DNA from: Onthovicinus sp900555545
Lineage (GTDB): Bacteria > Bacillota > Clostridia > Oscillospirales > Acutalibacteraceae
NCBI GenBank assembly: GCA_949296915.1
Contig: CASFPX010000007.1
Coordinates: 67,236-131,235, forward strand
Direction of reading: 5' to 3'
Length of the DNA stretch: 64,000 nt
In this document: positions 8,161 through 16,763 of the stretch, one piece after another
How positions within the stretch are numbered: position 1 is the first letter of the stretch
Layout: each line of letters opens with the position of its first letter
Notes under the pieces: generated by a model
The model's input: the letters and a program-made list of their open reading frames with translations, nothing else
Told to the model about the DNA's origin: nothing
Database searches by the model: none
Made by a program: the position numbers and the translations under genes

Positions 8161-9696
8161 ATGAAAAAAACACTTGTACTCTGCATCATGGATGGCTTCG
8201 GCAAAAATGACTCCGACTACGGCAACGCCATCCGCGCCGCCCATAAACCAAACCTGGATAAAATCGTCGCTGAGAGTCCGATGACCTACATCGGCGCTTC
8301 GGGCCTGGATGTCGGCCTGCCGGACGGGCAGATGGGCAACAGCGAAGTTGGCCATACGAATATTGGCGCAGGCCGTGTCGTCTATCAGGAGCTCACCCGC
8401 ATCACCAAGTCCATTGAGGATGGCGACTTCTTCCAGAATCCCGCCTTCCTGGCGGCGGTGGAGAACTGCAAAAAGAACGGTTCCGCCCTGCACCTGATGG
8501 GGCTGATGTCCGACGGCGGCGTCCACTCCCACAACACACACCTGTACGCGCTCGTCAAGCTGGCCAAGGAGGCCGGGCTGGAGAAGGTCTATGTGCACTG
8601 CTTCATGGACGGACGCGATGTGCCGCCGACCTCCGGTGCGGACTACGTCGCCGAGCTGCAGGAGAAGCTGAAGGAGATCGGCGTGGGCAAGATCGCCACC
8701 GTTATGGGCCGTTACTATGCGATGGACCGCGACAACCGCTGGGAGCGCGTGAGCAAGGCCTATGCGGCCATGGTCTACGGCGAGGGCATCCAGGCGGATG
8801 ACCCCGTCGCTGCGATCAAAGCCTCCTATGAGGAGAAGGATGCCGAGGGCAAAAATATTACGGATGAATTTGTCGTCCCGACCGTATGCTGCAAGGACGG
8901 CAAAATTCAGGCGAATGACAGCGTAATCTTCTTTAACTTCCGCCCCGACCGTGCCCGTGAGATCACCCGCACGCTGGTGGATCCTGATTTTAACGGTTTT
9001 GAGCGCAAAAACGGCTTCTTCCCGCTGTACTATGTCTGCATGACGCAGTACGACGCCACCATGCCGAATGTGGATGTCGCCTTTAAGCCGGAGAGCCTGG
9101 ACGATACGCTTGGCGAGTACCTCTCCAAAAACGGGATGACCCAGTTGCGCATCGCCGAGACGGAAAAGTACGCGCATGTGACGTTCTTCTTCAACGGCGG
9201 TGTGGAAAAGGTGTTCCCGGGCGAGGACCGCGTCCTGATCCCGTCCCCCAAGGTTGCGACATATGACCTCAAGCCCGAGATGAGCGCCTACGAGGTCACG
9301 GACGCCGTGGTGGAGCGCGTAGAGAGCGGCAAGTACGACGTAGTCATCATCAACTACGCCAACTGCGACATGGTCGGCCACACAGGGATCTTTGATGCAG
9401 CCGTCAAGGCGGTCGAGGCTGTGGACAACGGCGTGGGCAGGCTGGCAGAGGCCGTCAAGAAAGTTGGCGGCACAATGCTGATTACAGCCGACCACGGCAA
9501 CGCCGACAAGATGTATGAGGACGATGGTTCCCCGTTCACGGCGCACACCACCAATCCGGTGCCGTTCATTGTATTCAACCACCCATGCAAGCTGCGTGAG
9601 GGCGGCCGCCTGTGCGACATCGCCCCCACGATGCTCAAGCTTCTCGGCCTCAAGCAGCCCGAGAAGATGACCGGCAAGAGCCTGATCATGGACTGA
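8161..9696 (+). CDS. gpmI: 2,3-bisphosphoglycerate-independent phosphoglycerate mutase
   Basis: A 511-residue alkaline-phosphatase-fold enzyme converting 3- to 2-phosphoglycerate with Mn ions. The metal Asp in CIMDGFG and the phosphorylated Ser in MGNSEVGHTNIGAGR are present, as are GRYYAMDRDNRWER and the C-terminal metal site TADHGNADKM. I chose the ATG at 8161 (GAAAGGAA upstream) over an in-frame TTG six bases earlier. It ends the glycolytic run and is followed by a strong terminator. Confidence 0.97.
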   Translation: MKKTLVLCIMDGFGKNDSDYGNAIRAAHKPNLDKIVAESPMTYIGASGLDVGLPDGQMGNSEVGHTNIGAGRVVYQELTRITKSIEDGDFFQNPAFLAAVENCKKNGSALHLMGLMSDGGVHSHNTHLYALVKLAKEAGLEKVYVHCFMDGRDVPPTSGADYVAELQEKLKEIGVGKIATVMGRYYAMDRDNRWERVSKAYAAMVYGEGIQADDPVAAIKASYEEKDAEGKNITDEFVVPTVCCKDGKIQANDSVIFFNFRPDRAREITRTLVDPDFNGFERKNGFFPLYYVCMTQYDATMPNVDVAFKPESLDDTLGEYLSKNGMTQLRIAETEKYAHVTFFFNGGVEKVFPGEDRVLIPSPKVATYDLKPEMSAYEVTDAVVERVESGKYDVVIINYANCDMVGHTGIFDAAVKAVEAVDNGVGRLAEAVKKVGGTMLITADHGNADKMYEDDGSPFTAHTTNPVPFIVFNHPCKLREGGRLCDIAPTMLKLLGLKQPEKMTGKSLIMD

Positions 9697-9713
9697 TATA
9701 GAACACACATTTT

Positions 9714-9744
9714 AGCCGTGCGGCGAACACTGCACGGCTTTTTT
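9714..9744 (+). terminator. terminator of the pgk-tpiA-gpmI run
   Basis: AGCCGTGC (9714-9721) pairs with GCACGGCT (9732-9739), followed by TTTTTT. Confidence 0.88.
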
Positions 9745-9755
9745 ATGCCAAAATG

Positions 9756-9827
9756 CCTATTCGTCGGTTTTGATGCCCTAACTGTAACCGTTCGTTTCTT
9801 GATTTTTCAATACTTTTCCCGTAAAAT
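9756..9827 (+). promoter_or_regulatory. promoter with LytTR-type sites upstream of the Agr-like regulator
   Basis: A -35 TTGATT (9799-9804), 17-base spacer and -10 TAAAAT (9822-9827) lie before the response regulator. ACCGTTCGT (9787-9795) matches the LytTR half-site consensus, and CCTATTCGT (9756-9764) lies 31 bp upstream. The longer block around 9753-9770 recurs in inverted orientation before the peptide gene at 12057. This suggests autoregulation. Confidence 0.6.
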
Positions 9828-9872
9828 ATATATAAATGGCTTTGTATCAAAGTGAGGTATTGGAGGTATTGT

Positions 9873-10577
9873 ATGAAAATCTTCATTTGCGATGACGATT
9901 CATCTTCCAGAGCGCAGATCAAGACGTACTTGGATACCTACGGCCCCTGCTCCCATTTGGAAATATCCGAATATGCCACAGGGGTGGAAATGATACGCGC
10001 GCTGAAGTCGGGGCATGCAGATATCATCTTTTTGGACATTGAAATGGATATAATCGATGGGATCGACACGGCTAAACTGATCCGGATTACCGACAGGAGG
10101 GCGATCATCATTTTTGTCTCCAGCCACGGGGAAAGGGTTTTTGAATCCTTTGACTGTGAGGCGTTCCACTTTATTACAAAGCCCTTCACCCAGCAAAAAT
10201 TCAACGACGTTTTTGCAAAGGCAATCCAAAAGTACAAATTCTTAAATAAAACAATCCCCGTCCAGTGGAAAAATACGGCCGTTGAATTACCGATAGAAAA
10301 GATCAAATATTTTGAAAGCTACCGCAAGCATGTGATTTTCCACACCTATGACGGCGAATTTCAGATGGTTGCCAATCTGTCGGATGTTTTGAACGAGCTG
10401 TCCCCATATGGATTCACACAGACGCACCAGGGGTACGCCGTCAATATGAACCTGATCCGATGCTTTGACGGGTTGGATATCCTGTTGGACGACGGGACAA
10501 AGGTCCCCATGAGCGTCCGGAAAAAGGCGGAAGTGATATCCACCTATGCAAAATATGTTGCGAGGTATAAGGCATGA
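9873..10577 (+). CDS. LytTR-family response regulator (AgrA-like)
   Basis: A 234-residue regulator. The receiver domain (about 1-120) has the acidic pocket ICDDD and the phospho-accepting Asp55 in IIFLDIEM; Lys in FITKPF completes the site. The C-terminal half (about 135-234) is a LytTR DNA-binding domain (IKYFESYRKHVIFHT, FTQTHQGYAVNMNLI). I chose the ATG at 9873 after TTGGAGGT. The stop overlaps the kinase start by 4 bp. It should be activated by the kinase and bind direct repeats such as those at 9787 and 11883-11912. Confidence 0.92.
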   Translation: MKIFICDDDSSSRAQIKTYLDTYGPCSHLEISEYATGVEMIRALKSGHADIIFLDIEMDIIDGIDTAKLIRITDRRAIIIFVSSHGERVFESFDCEAFHFITKPFTQQKFNDVFAKAIQKYKFLNKTIPVQWKNTAVELPIEKIKYFESYRKHVIFHTYDGEFQMVANLSDVLNELSPYGFTQTHQGYAVNMNLIRCFDGLDILLDDGTKVPMSVRKKAEVISTYAKYVARYKA

Positions 10578-11863
10578 ATATTGCTCTGGTCATTGTTAAA
10601 TACGCCGGATGCATTCTGGAGGTGCTTCTGAGCGATTATTTTTTCCGCACCTTTCAGGAAAGGCGGTTGTCCAGACGATCCCATTGTGCAATTCTGGCCG
10701 CCGTCGCCCTCCTGTACGGCACTGGAGTCAGTCTGGCGCAGGCGGACTATGTGATGTTTACTGTCGGCATAGTAGCTACATTGGCAATTGCCTGCTGTTA
10801 TCGTTTCAGGTGGTACAACACGGTCTTCATGGCACTGATATTCTCCGTGATGTCTGGACTTTCAGAAATGATTGTCATGTGGATTATCACTATGGATGGG
10901 AAAAATTTCACGGAAATTGACACAGATCTTTACGCCTATATCAGTGGCTTGCTAACCGCTAAAATCATCACGTACTGCGTGGCGTTGATCATCCGAAAGG
11001 CAAAGCATAAGTCGTTCCAGAGCGTGAAAGGATCCGGCTTTATCGGGCTGACGGCGCTGCCCTGTTCCTCTATCATCGTCTCCCTCATTTTTTCGCATGC
11101 CTTGATAGGAAGTACAATTGAGTTACCATGGAAAATTATGGCTGTATTTGCAACCGTCTTCCTGCTGGCCGCAAATGTGGCGATCTTCTATATCGTGGAC
11201 CGCCAATACGAGCTGATCAGCTCCAAAGAAAAGTTCAAGGCCAGTCAGGCCCTGCTTGAGAATCAGCGGCAATATTATGAGGATGTCTTTCAGTCCCAGC
11301 AGGAGATTCGAAAGACCAGGCACGATCTGAAAAATATCTTTATCGCCCTGCTGGGGGCGCTGAACGCCAAAGACACCCCGCTGGCAAAGGAAATGATTCA
11401 GCGAAAGCTTGATGAGCTTGGTCAAAGCCTCGACCTCTCGGGCGACAGCTGTGACATGATCGACTCCATCCTGCACGCCAAAGTGAAAGACGCCCAAAGG
11501 CAAAACATCCTGCTGGAAGTTACCAAAAAAGTCGACCAACCGCTCGTCATTGACCATTTGGATGTGTCCGTATTGATTGCGAACCTTTTGGACAACGCCA
11601 TTGAGGCCACCAGCGCAGTGAAAGAGCAGCGAAAAATCTTTTTTTCCATCTTGACAGATAAGGACAGCCTGATCGTGCTGTCCTGTAATCCCACAGTCAA
11701 CACCTTTAAGGGCCGCCCGCCGGAGTCGACCAAAAAGGACAAAAAGCACCACGGCTTTGGGCTGCTCAGCGTCCAATCCATTGTTGAAAAATATCACGGG
11801 ACCTGTCATTTTGAATGTGAAAATGGGATAGTTACCACCACGACCGTATTGCATAACCAGTAA
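10574..11863 (+). CDS. GHKL sensor histidine kinase (AgrC-like)
   Basis: A 429-residue membrane kinase. Six or seven hydrophobic segments fill residues 1-210, the layout of peptide-sensing AgrC-type receptors. A coiled linker leads to the H-box TRHDLKN (about residue 251), then the N-box NLLDNAIEAT and the G-box HHGFGLLSV. It should autophosphorylate on the His when it binds a secreted peptide and pass phosphate to the upstream regulator. The likely ligand is the AgrD-like peptide encoded at 12057-12206. Confidence 0.92.
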   Translation: MNIALVIVKYAGCILEVLLSDYFFRTFQERRLSRRSHCAILAAVALLYGTGVSLAQADYVMFTVGIVATLAIACCYRFRWYNTVFMALIFSVMSGLSEMIVMWIITMDGKNFTEIDTDLYAYISGLLTAKIITYCVALIIRKAKHKSFQSVKGSGFIGLTALPCSSIIVSLIFSHALIGSTIELPWKIMAVFATVFLLAANVAIFYIVDRQYELISSKEKFKASQALLENQRQYYEDVFQSQQEIRKTRHDLKNIFIALLGALNAKDTPLAKEMIQRKLDELGQSLDLSGDSCDMIDSILHAKVKDAQRQNILLEVTKKVDQPLVIDHLDVSVLIANLLDNAIEATSAVKEQRKIFFSILTDKDSLIVLSCNPTVNTFKGRPPESTKKDKKHHGFGLLSVQSIVEKYHGTCHFECENGIVTTTTVLHNQ

Positions 11864-11882
11864 TTCGCCTTGAATCATCCCG

Positions 11883-11950
11883 ACGAATAGGTGTGAAAAA
11901 CCAACGAATAGGCATTTTGACTTGATTTTCCCTTTTGAATTTTGTACCCT
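11883..11950 (+). promoter_or_regulatory. LytTR operator and weak promoter before the AgrD-like gene
   Basis: ACGAATAGG occurs at 11883-11891 and again, identically, at 11904-11912: a 9-bp direct repeat with a 21-bp period, as used by AgrA/LytTR regulators. A TTGATT -35 (11922-11927), 17-base spacer and poor -10 TACCCT (11945-11950) follow, as expected of a promoter that needs activation. A TTGACT overlaps at 11917-11922. Confidence 0.65.
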
Positions 11951-12056
11951 GTACTTGAAGGTGCGGGGTGCTTCCTTTTTACAGAATATATTCCAAAATC
12001 ACAGAATTGCGAATATATATCTTCGCAATGCAAAAGAGAAAGAGGAGGAAAGAATC

Positions 12057-12206
12057 ATGAAAAAGACGTCAAAGACCGCAAACACTTTTGGCAAAGCACT
12101 TGCCAGAACAGCCCTCAAGATCGGAATCATCTCGGCGGGATCTGCCTGCCGGTGGGGGTTTTATCAGAATAAGGTGCCGGAAAAAATGTCAACCTACATA
12201 AAATGA
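12057..12206 (+). CDS. AgrD-like cyclic autoinducer peptide precursor
   Basis: A 49-residue peptide with AGGAGGAA before its ATG. It has a basic amphipathic leader (KTANTFGKALARTALKIG), then SAC-RWGFYQ and the acidic tail KVPEKM. This matches the clostridial cyclic-lactone autoinducer pattern (A-C-x4-Y/Q..P-E). Family knowledge predicts a five-residue thiolactone ring CRWGF made by AgrB cleavage. No agrB lies in the window, so the processing protease must be elsewhere or the system is incomplete. Confidence 0.8.
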   Translation: MKKTSKTANTFGKALARTALKIGIISAGSACRWGFYQNKVPEKMSTYIK

Positions 12207-12237
12207 CACCCCTTTTTAAGGAACGGAGGAGATTCCA

Positions 12238-12285
12238 ATGGGTCAGGAAATTTTAGGAGGGAACAAAAACTTAGCGAGATCATAA
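12238..12285 (+). CDS. 15-codon ORF with strong ribosome site
   Basis: ATG at 12238 is preceded by ACGGAGGAGATT and reads MGQEILGGNKNLARS before TAA. It lies between the autoinducer and the secreted-protein genes. It could be a real micropeptide, a leader peptide controlling the next gene, or a decayed remnant. Only the ribosome site and position support it. Confidence 0.35.
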   Translation: MGQEILGGNKNLARS

Positions 12286-12306
12286 TATAGAAAGGTAGGA
12301 TTTATC

Positions 12307-12960
12307 ATGGCGAAAAAAATTACAAGCATTGCTCTGGCGATGATTCTGATTATCACATGTTCACTGGGAGCAACGACAGCGCTTGCCGCTGAAAGCAACG
12401 ACAATACAGGCCAAAACGAAACGATCGCGATCGACGGTTCGGTGTACGCGTTTGAAGAGTCCTACTACAACGGGATGCCGGCAACATATATCAACAACCT
12501 GACCGAAAATACCCGGGATGTCGTGTACTACGATAAAGCGACCGGGACTGTCTATTGGAATGGTACACCGATAGCCTATGTAGAAAAGGTGTCCACCGAT
12601 GAAGTAACAACGTCCTTGTCCAATGCGATACCGCTTGCAAATAACGATGATTATTGGATTTATCACGACACTTCAACTCATACCATATCTTGGCCAGAAA
12701 TTAAAGCTTTCCAAATTGGAGTCATCGTTGTTGGTACAGCTATTGCTGCTGCTCTCCCTGGCATAACTGCTGTACAAGTCATCTCAGCTGTGGGAATTTT
12801 TGCTTTAAATGAGATCGCCGATACCTGTGAGGGTGGGACTCTAACATGCGTAGGATATTCACATGTGTTGAATGACGGAACCATCCAATTTCGATTTGAT
12901 TGGTCTTTTACTGCCACAACCGGAAAAACTTATGGTCCATTCAGTACTTATCAGCTTTAA
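12307..12960 (+). CDS. secreted protein, candidate bacteriocin-like effector
   Basis: A 217-residue preprotein with a clear signal peptide (MAKKITSIALAMILIITCSLG...ALA, cleavage near residue 28). The mature N-terminal part contains a YYDKATGTVYWNGTPI segment. A glycine/alanine-rich hydrophobic stretch (about 137-173) follows, then a short beta-rich tail with two Cys residues (ADTCEGGTLTC). The 3' half is AT-richer than its neighbours. The shape (signal, polar domain, hydrophobic helix hairpin) recalls large secreted bacteriocins such as the geobacillin-26 group, but that match is from memory and weak. It follows the autoinducer gene, so quorum control is likely. Confidence 0.75.
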   Translation: MAKKITSIALAMILIITCSLGATTALAAESNDNTGQNETIAIDGSVYAFEESYYNGMPATYINNLTENTRDVVYYDKATGTVYWNGTPIAYVEKVSTDEVTTSLSNAIPLANNDDYWIYHDTSTHTISWPEIKAFQIGVIVVGTAIAAALPGITAVQVISAVGIFALNEIADTCEGGTLTCVGYSHVLNDGTIQFRFDWSFTATTGKTYGPFSTYQL

Positions 12961-12993
12961 TACTGAAATATATGGAACAGCAGGTGATTTAAA

Positions 12994-13440
12994 ATGATCC
13001 ATAGACGGACAGCGCGGATTTTGTCATTGTGTATATCCCTTCTGCTGGTACTCCTCTGGGGCGGCACAATGCTCTTTTGGGGTGAAGATACCGTTATGCA
13101 AAACGATGCGCTGCGCTTCATCCACCGCGCCGGCTCCTACATGATCTTCGACGTGATCCTGCTCACCTCGTTCGCCCTCTACCAGTGCTGCAAGAGGCAT
13201 GAAGAAGCAGCCAAACGGGAGGCCACGGTGCACACGCTTTTGGCCGGAATCGCGTTTGCGGTTGCTCTTGCGTGGAGCTGCGCGACATTTTTGCTCGGCG
13301 AGGCGGTTATCTTTCAGTCCACGGCTTGGAAAATCGGTTGGTTTTGCATCCCGCTGGTCTTTTTCATCGTTGAATCCGCGATAGACCACCACCTCCACCC
13401 TGCTCCCGGCGGGAAAAAGGATGTGCCCCCAGATAGATAA
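12994..13440 (+). CDS. four-helix membrane protein, possible immunity protein
   Basis: A 148-residue protein with about four membrane helices (about 8-28, 46-64, 80-103 and 110-127) and a charged C-terminus. It starts 33 bp after the secreted-protein gene behind AGCAGGTGA. I do not recognise the family. Small multi-helix proteins directly after secreted toxins are often immunity proteins; here that is inference from position only. Confidence 0.7.
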   Translation: MIHRRTARILSLCISLLLVLLWGGTMLFWGEDTVMQNDALRFIHRAGSYMIFDVILLTSFALYQCCKRHEEAAKREATVHTLLAGIAFAVALAWSCATFLLGEAVIFQSTAWKIGWFCIPLVFFIVESAIDHHLHPAPGGKKDVPPDR

Positions 13441-13522
13441 TATGGACTCTGTCACCATAAAAGTATTTGTACTGGATGTGATCCACCTCATAATTGAACC
13501 GGACTTGTAACGAATACCACAA

Positions 13523-13570
13523 AAAGCCACAGTGGACGTCAATTTATTACGCCCACTGCGGCTTTGTCTT
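13523..13570. terminator. terminator after the Agr-like locus
   Basis: A 16-bp imperfect stem (AAAGCCACAGTGGACG at 13523-13538 and its partner at 13550-13565) with an 11-base loop. It is followed by a short T-rich run on the plus strand. Confidence 0.7.
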
Positions 13571-13597
13571 TGGTATCCATCTGTTTTATTGTCCCCC

Positions 13598-13645
13598 TTG
13601 ACTTTAATCCGAATTCGAATTATAATACAATACGATTTCGGATTA
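13598..13645 (+). promoter_or_regulatory. MarR promoter with overlapping operator
   Basis: TTGACT (13598-13603), 17-base spacer, TATAAT (13621-13626). An imperfect inverted repeat, TAATCCGAATTCGAAT (13605-13620) and ATACGATTTCGGATTA (13630-13645), flanks the -10. A bound regulator would block polymerase, which fits autorepression by the MarR protein. Confidence 0.75.
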
Positions 13646-13663
13646 TATGGCAGGGGGATTGCA

Positions 13664-14143
13664 ATGGCACAAACTTATCGGAGTGAGCTGCGCCGCTTTT
13701 TTGCGGCGCAGAATAAAATCGACGGCCTGTACGATCTGTTCGCCAAACGGTTGGGGACAAACGGAAACCATTTGGCGCTGTTTTACGCGCTGGACGACGG
13801 CGCGCCGCACTCCCAAAAGCAGATCAGCGACGAGTGGATGATCCCACGGACCACGATCAATACGATCGTGCGGGAGTATGTGGACAAGGGATACATCACC
13901 CTGCTCCACACGGATCACTCCAAGGAGAAGCAGATTTCCCTCACGGACAGCGGCCGGGAATATGCGCAGCGGCTGCTGCAAACCATCTATGATGCGGAGG
14001 AGCGCGCCATGGCGGAGACCATCGCCACCGCAGGCAGTGGATTCATCACCGCCGCCGAGCAGTTTGCGGATCACCTGCAAATTCATTTTCAGCAGGCTGC
14101 TCCCGAAAATTCTAAAATGGAGAAAAGAATGAAGCATGAATAA
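13664..14143 (+). CDS. MarR-family transcriptional regulator
   Basis: A 159-residue winged-helix protein: helix-turn-helix around QKQISDEWMIPRTTINTIVREYVDKGYI and wing LLHTDHSKEKQISLTDSGREYA. I chose the ATG at 13664 after AGGGGGATT. The stop overlaps the MATE transporter start by 8 bp. It probably represses this two-gene operon through the inverted repeat over its promoter and is released by a toxic ligand. Confidence 0.9.
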   Translation: MAQTYRSELRRFFAAQNKIDGLYDLFAKRLGTNGNHLALFYALDDGAPHSQKQISDEWMIPRTTINTIVREYVDKGYITLLHTDHSKEKQISLTDSGREYAQRLLQTIYDAEERAMAETIATAGSGFITAAEQFADHLQIHFQQAAPENSKMEKRMKHE

Positions 14144-15479
14144 TTCCTATCAACTGTTTGTCCATACGCCGCCGGTCAAGCTGTTTTTTATTGCGGCGCT
14201 GCCCGGGGCGATCAGTATGCTCGCCTCCTCCCTCTACGGCCTGCTCGACGGCGTCTTTGTGGGCCGGATCCTGGGGGAAACTTGTTTTGCGGCGATCAAC
14301 CTCGCCTTTCCCTTTGTGGTTATCAACTTCTCCCTGGCGGATCTGATCGGCGTCGGTTCCGCCGTGCCGATCTCCATTGCGCTGGGTAAAAAAGACAACG
14401 CGCAGGCCAACAACATCTTCACCTGCGCCTGCCTGATGATTGTGGCAACAGGATTTGCCATCGGAGCGGTACTGTATGTTTCTGCTCCCGCTCTCCTCAC
14501 CGTACTGGGGGCAGAGGGGGAACTAGCCGCACTGGCCGTACAGTATATGCGCGTCTATGCGGTCTGCTCACCGGTGACGACGATCATTTTTGCAATGGAC
14601 AATTACCTGCGCATCTGCGGCCAGATCCGCCCCAGCATGTGGCTGAACATCTTTATGTCCGTTTTAACCGCTGTACTGGAGTTCACGTTCCTCTATGTAT
14701 TCCGCTGGGGCATCTGGGGGGCCGCGCTCGCGACTTGCCTGGGGATGCTTGTATGCGCGCTGATCGCGTTCTATCCCTTCGCCCGCGGCAAGCTGCTGCT
14801 GCGCCTGTGCCGGCCGCATTTTACCGTACCGATGGTCCGTCAGATCCTCGCCTGCGGTGTGCCAAACTTTTTGAACAATATCGCTGGACGCATCACGTCC
14901 ATTGTGATGAATATGGCGCTGATCCGATTGGGCGGCGAGAGCGCCGTCTCCGTCTACGGTGTATTGATGTACGCGGGCGAAATCGTCCAACCGATGCTGT
15001 ACGGTGTGTGCGACTCCCTCCAGCCTGCGGTTGGCTACAACTGGGGCGCTCAGAAATATAACCGGGTCAAGGCCATTGAAAAATGCTGCTTTGTGGCCGG
15101 AGCGGTCATCTCTATCTCACTGTCCCTATGCGCGCTGGTCTTTCCGGCCCAGATCGTGGGATTATTTATCGGATCGGAAGATACCGCCTTAATCGAAATG
15201 GGCGCTTTCGCCATGCAGCTTTTCTGCCTCACCTACCTGACGCGCTGGTTCTCCTTTGCCACCCAGAGCTACATGACCGCCGTGGAAAAACCGTTGCCGG
15301 CATCGGTCATATCCGTATCCACAGCGCTCGTATTCCCCGTGCTGCTGCTCGCTGTACTCTGGCCACTGGGCCTGACCGGTATCTGGCTCAACTCCACCCT
15401 ATCGGCCGTTCTTGCGGCAGCGCTCGCGGCGGTTATCCTGATCCGGTTCCGCCGCGAGATGCGTCAGAAAATGCAATAA
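14136..15479 (+). CDS. MATE-family multidrug efflux transporter
   Basis: A 447-residue integral membrane protein with twelve predicted helices in two related halves. The N-terminal signature is PGAISMLASSLYGLLDGVFVGR; the second half has QPAVGYNWGAQKYNRVK. MATE proteins export cationic compounds using Na+ or H+ gradients. Overlap with the MarR gene indicates co-transcription and drug-responsive control. Confidence 0.92.
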   Translation: MNNSYQLFVHTPPVKLFFIAALPGAISMLASSLYGLLDGVFVGRILGETCFAAINLAFPFVVINFSLADLIGVGSAVPISIALGKKDNAQANNIFTCACLMIVATGFAIGAVLYVSAPALLTVLGAEGELAALAVQYMRVYAVCSPVTTIIFAMDNYLRICGQIRPSMWLNIFMSVLTAVLEFTFLYVFRWGIWGAALATCLGMLVCALIAFYPFARGKLLLRLCRPHFTVPMVRQILACGVPNFLNNIAGRITSIVMNMALIRLGGESAVSVYGVLMYAGEIVQPMLYGVCDSLQPAVGYNWGAQKYNRVKAIEKCCFVAGAVISISLSLCALVFPAQIVGLFIGSEDTALIEMGAFAMQLFCLTYLTRWFSFATQSYMTAVEKPLPASVISVSTALVFPVLLLAVLWPLGLTGIWLNSTLSAVLAAALAAVILIRFRREMRQKMQ

Positions 15480-15480
15480 T

Positions 15481-15526
15481 AAGGATATCCGTTCTCCCGC
15501 AAACAGAGAGAGCGGATATCCTTTTC
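15481..15526 (+). terminator. terminator of the MarR-MATE operon
   Basis: AAGGATATCCG (15481-15491) pairs with CGGATATCCTT (15513-15523), followed by TTTTCTG. Confidence 0.85.
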
Positions 15527-15930
15527 TGCTTTTCGCTTTTCAGTAAAGAGAGAGGTGTCGGACAGTGCTACAGCCTCCGCCACTATAAAAATGAGCGGTG
15601 CGACAGAGAAAATTTTCCCAGACAGATATCATGATGGTCCCCTGCAAAATCCTGCGTACAGCAAAACGATTTGTATTCTCTTTTTGCGCCGTACTGTGGT
15701 ATAATAAAATAAACACGCTTGATACGAGATAGGTGCACAAATCAGCCTGTACGGTTGATGATATGTCGCAATAAAATGCAATATTGGGAACAAAAGTTAA
15801 AACTGCTATTTTTTCGGACTGTCACTGTCATTTGCTGCTGACTGTACGCATAGCTATCATTAAACTGTTTCAAGTGGGACAGCCCTTATCAGGAAACGGT
15901 CATCATCCGTGTATTATGGGAGGAATGAAT
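15527..15930 (+). promoter_or_regulatory. 404-bp gap with an extended -10 promoter
   Basis: The only signal I find in this gap is TGGTATAAT (15697-15705), an extended -10 without a good -35. It leaves a long leader of about 220 bases before the methyltransferase. I see no gene or known RNA motif in the leader. Confidence 0.45.
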
Positions 15931-16680
15931 ATGGACTACCAAAAAGAAAATTCTAAAATAATAGATAAATGGTGCTCGGAAGGATGGAAATATGGGCAGC
16001 TTATTTCGCACGAAGCGTACCAACGGGCCTTAGAGGGTAATTGGAATGTATGTTTGACTCCGACAAAATTTGTTCCTCATGAATGGTTCGGCGATTTAAA
16101 AGGAAAAAAGCTGTTGGGACTGGCCAGCGGTGGCGGGCAGCAAATTCCGATTTTCAACGCGTTGGGGGCACAGTGCACGGTTTTGGACTATTCATCTAAG
16201 CAGTGCGAGAGTGAACATATGGTTGCGCAACGGGAAAATTACCATGTGGAGATCATACAGGCAGATATGACTCAAAAATTACCATTCCCGGACGAGACCT
16301 TTGATATCATCTTCCATCCAGTATCCAATTCCTATATTGAAAAGGTTGAGCCGGTTTTTCAAGAATGTTATCGTGTCTTAAAAAAGAATGGCATATTTCT
16401 TGGCGGATATGATATTGGAATTGATTACGCCTTTGACAATCGGAAAGGAAAAATAAGACATCCGTTGCCGTTCAATCCTCTGGCAGATCCGAAACTGTAC
16501 AAGGAGTGCGTCAAAAATAATTTAGGGATTCAATTTTCACATACCATCGAGGAGCAAATCGGGGGGCAGTTACGGGCTGGATTTCAATTAACCCATTTGT
16601 ACGAAGACACCGACGGAGAGGGGCTTTTACATGAATATAATATCCCCTCTTATATTGCAACGCGTTGTATAAAAATTTAA
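15931..16680 (+). CDS. class I SAM-dependent methyltransferase
   Basis: A 249-residue enzyme. Motif I is LLGLASGGGQQIPIF, the acidic residue after strand 2 is in CTVLDYS, and the DMTQKLPFPDETFDIIFHPVS segment covers motifs II-III (Methyltransf_11 type). I chose the ATG at 15931, seven bases after GGGAGG. Substrate unknown. The gene is AT-richer than its neighbours, which may reflect transfer. Confidence 0.85.
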   Translation: MDYQKENSKIIDKWCSEGWKYGQLISHEAYQRALEGNWNVCLTPTKFVPHEWFGDLKGKKLLGLASGGGQQIPIFNALGAQCTVLDYSSKQCESEHMVAQRENYHVEIIQADMTQKLPFPDETFDIIFHPVSNSYIEKVEPVFQECYRVLKKNGIFLGGYDIGIDYAFDNRKGKIRHPLPFNPLADPKLYKECVKNNLGIQFSHTIEEQIGGQLRAGFQLTHLYEDTDGEGLLHEYNIPSYIATRCIKI

Positions 16681-16763
16681 ATTCAAAATTGTGGAAACCT
16701 GCATTTCCATGCTTGTTCTTATGTTCAATCGGAAGGATCGACAACGTGAAAGGAGTCGCGATC

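Noticed and set aside
7315..9708. Very long open frame on the minus strand across tpiA and gpmI
   Set aside because: It is exactly antisense to two certain glycolytic genes, lacks a ribosome site and has no recognisable motif; it arises from GC-rich codon bias.
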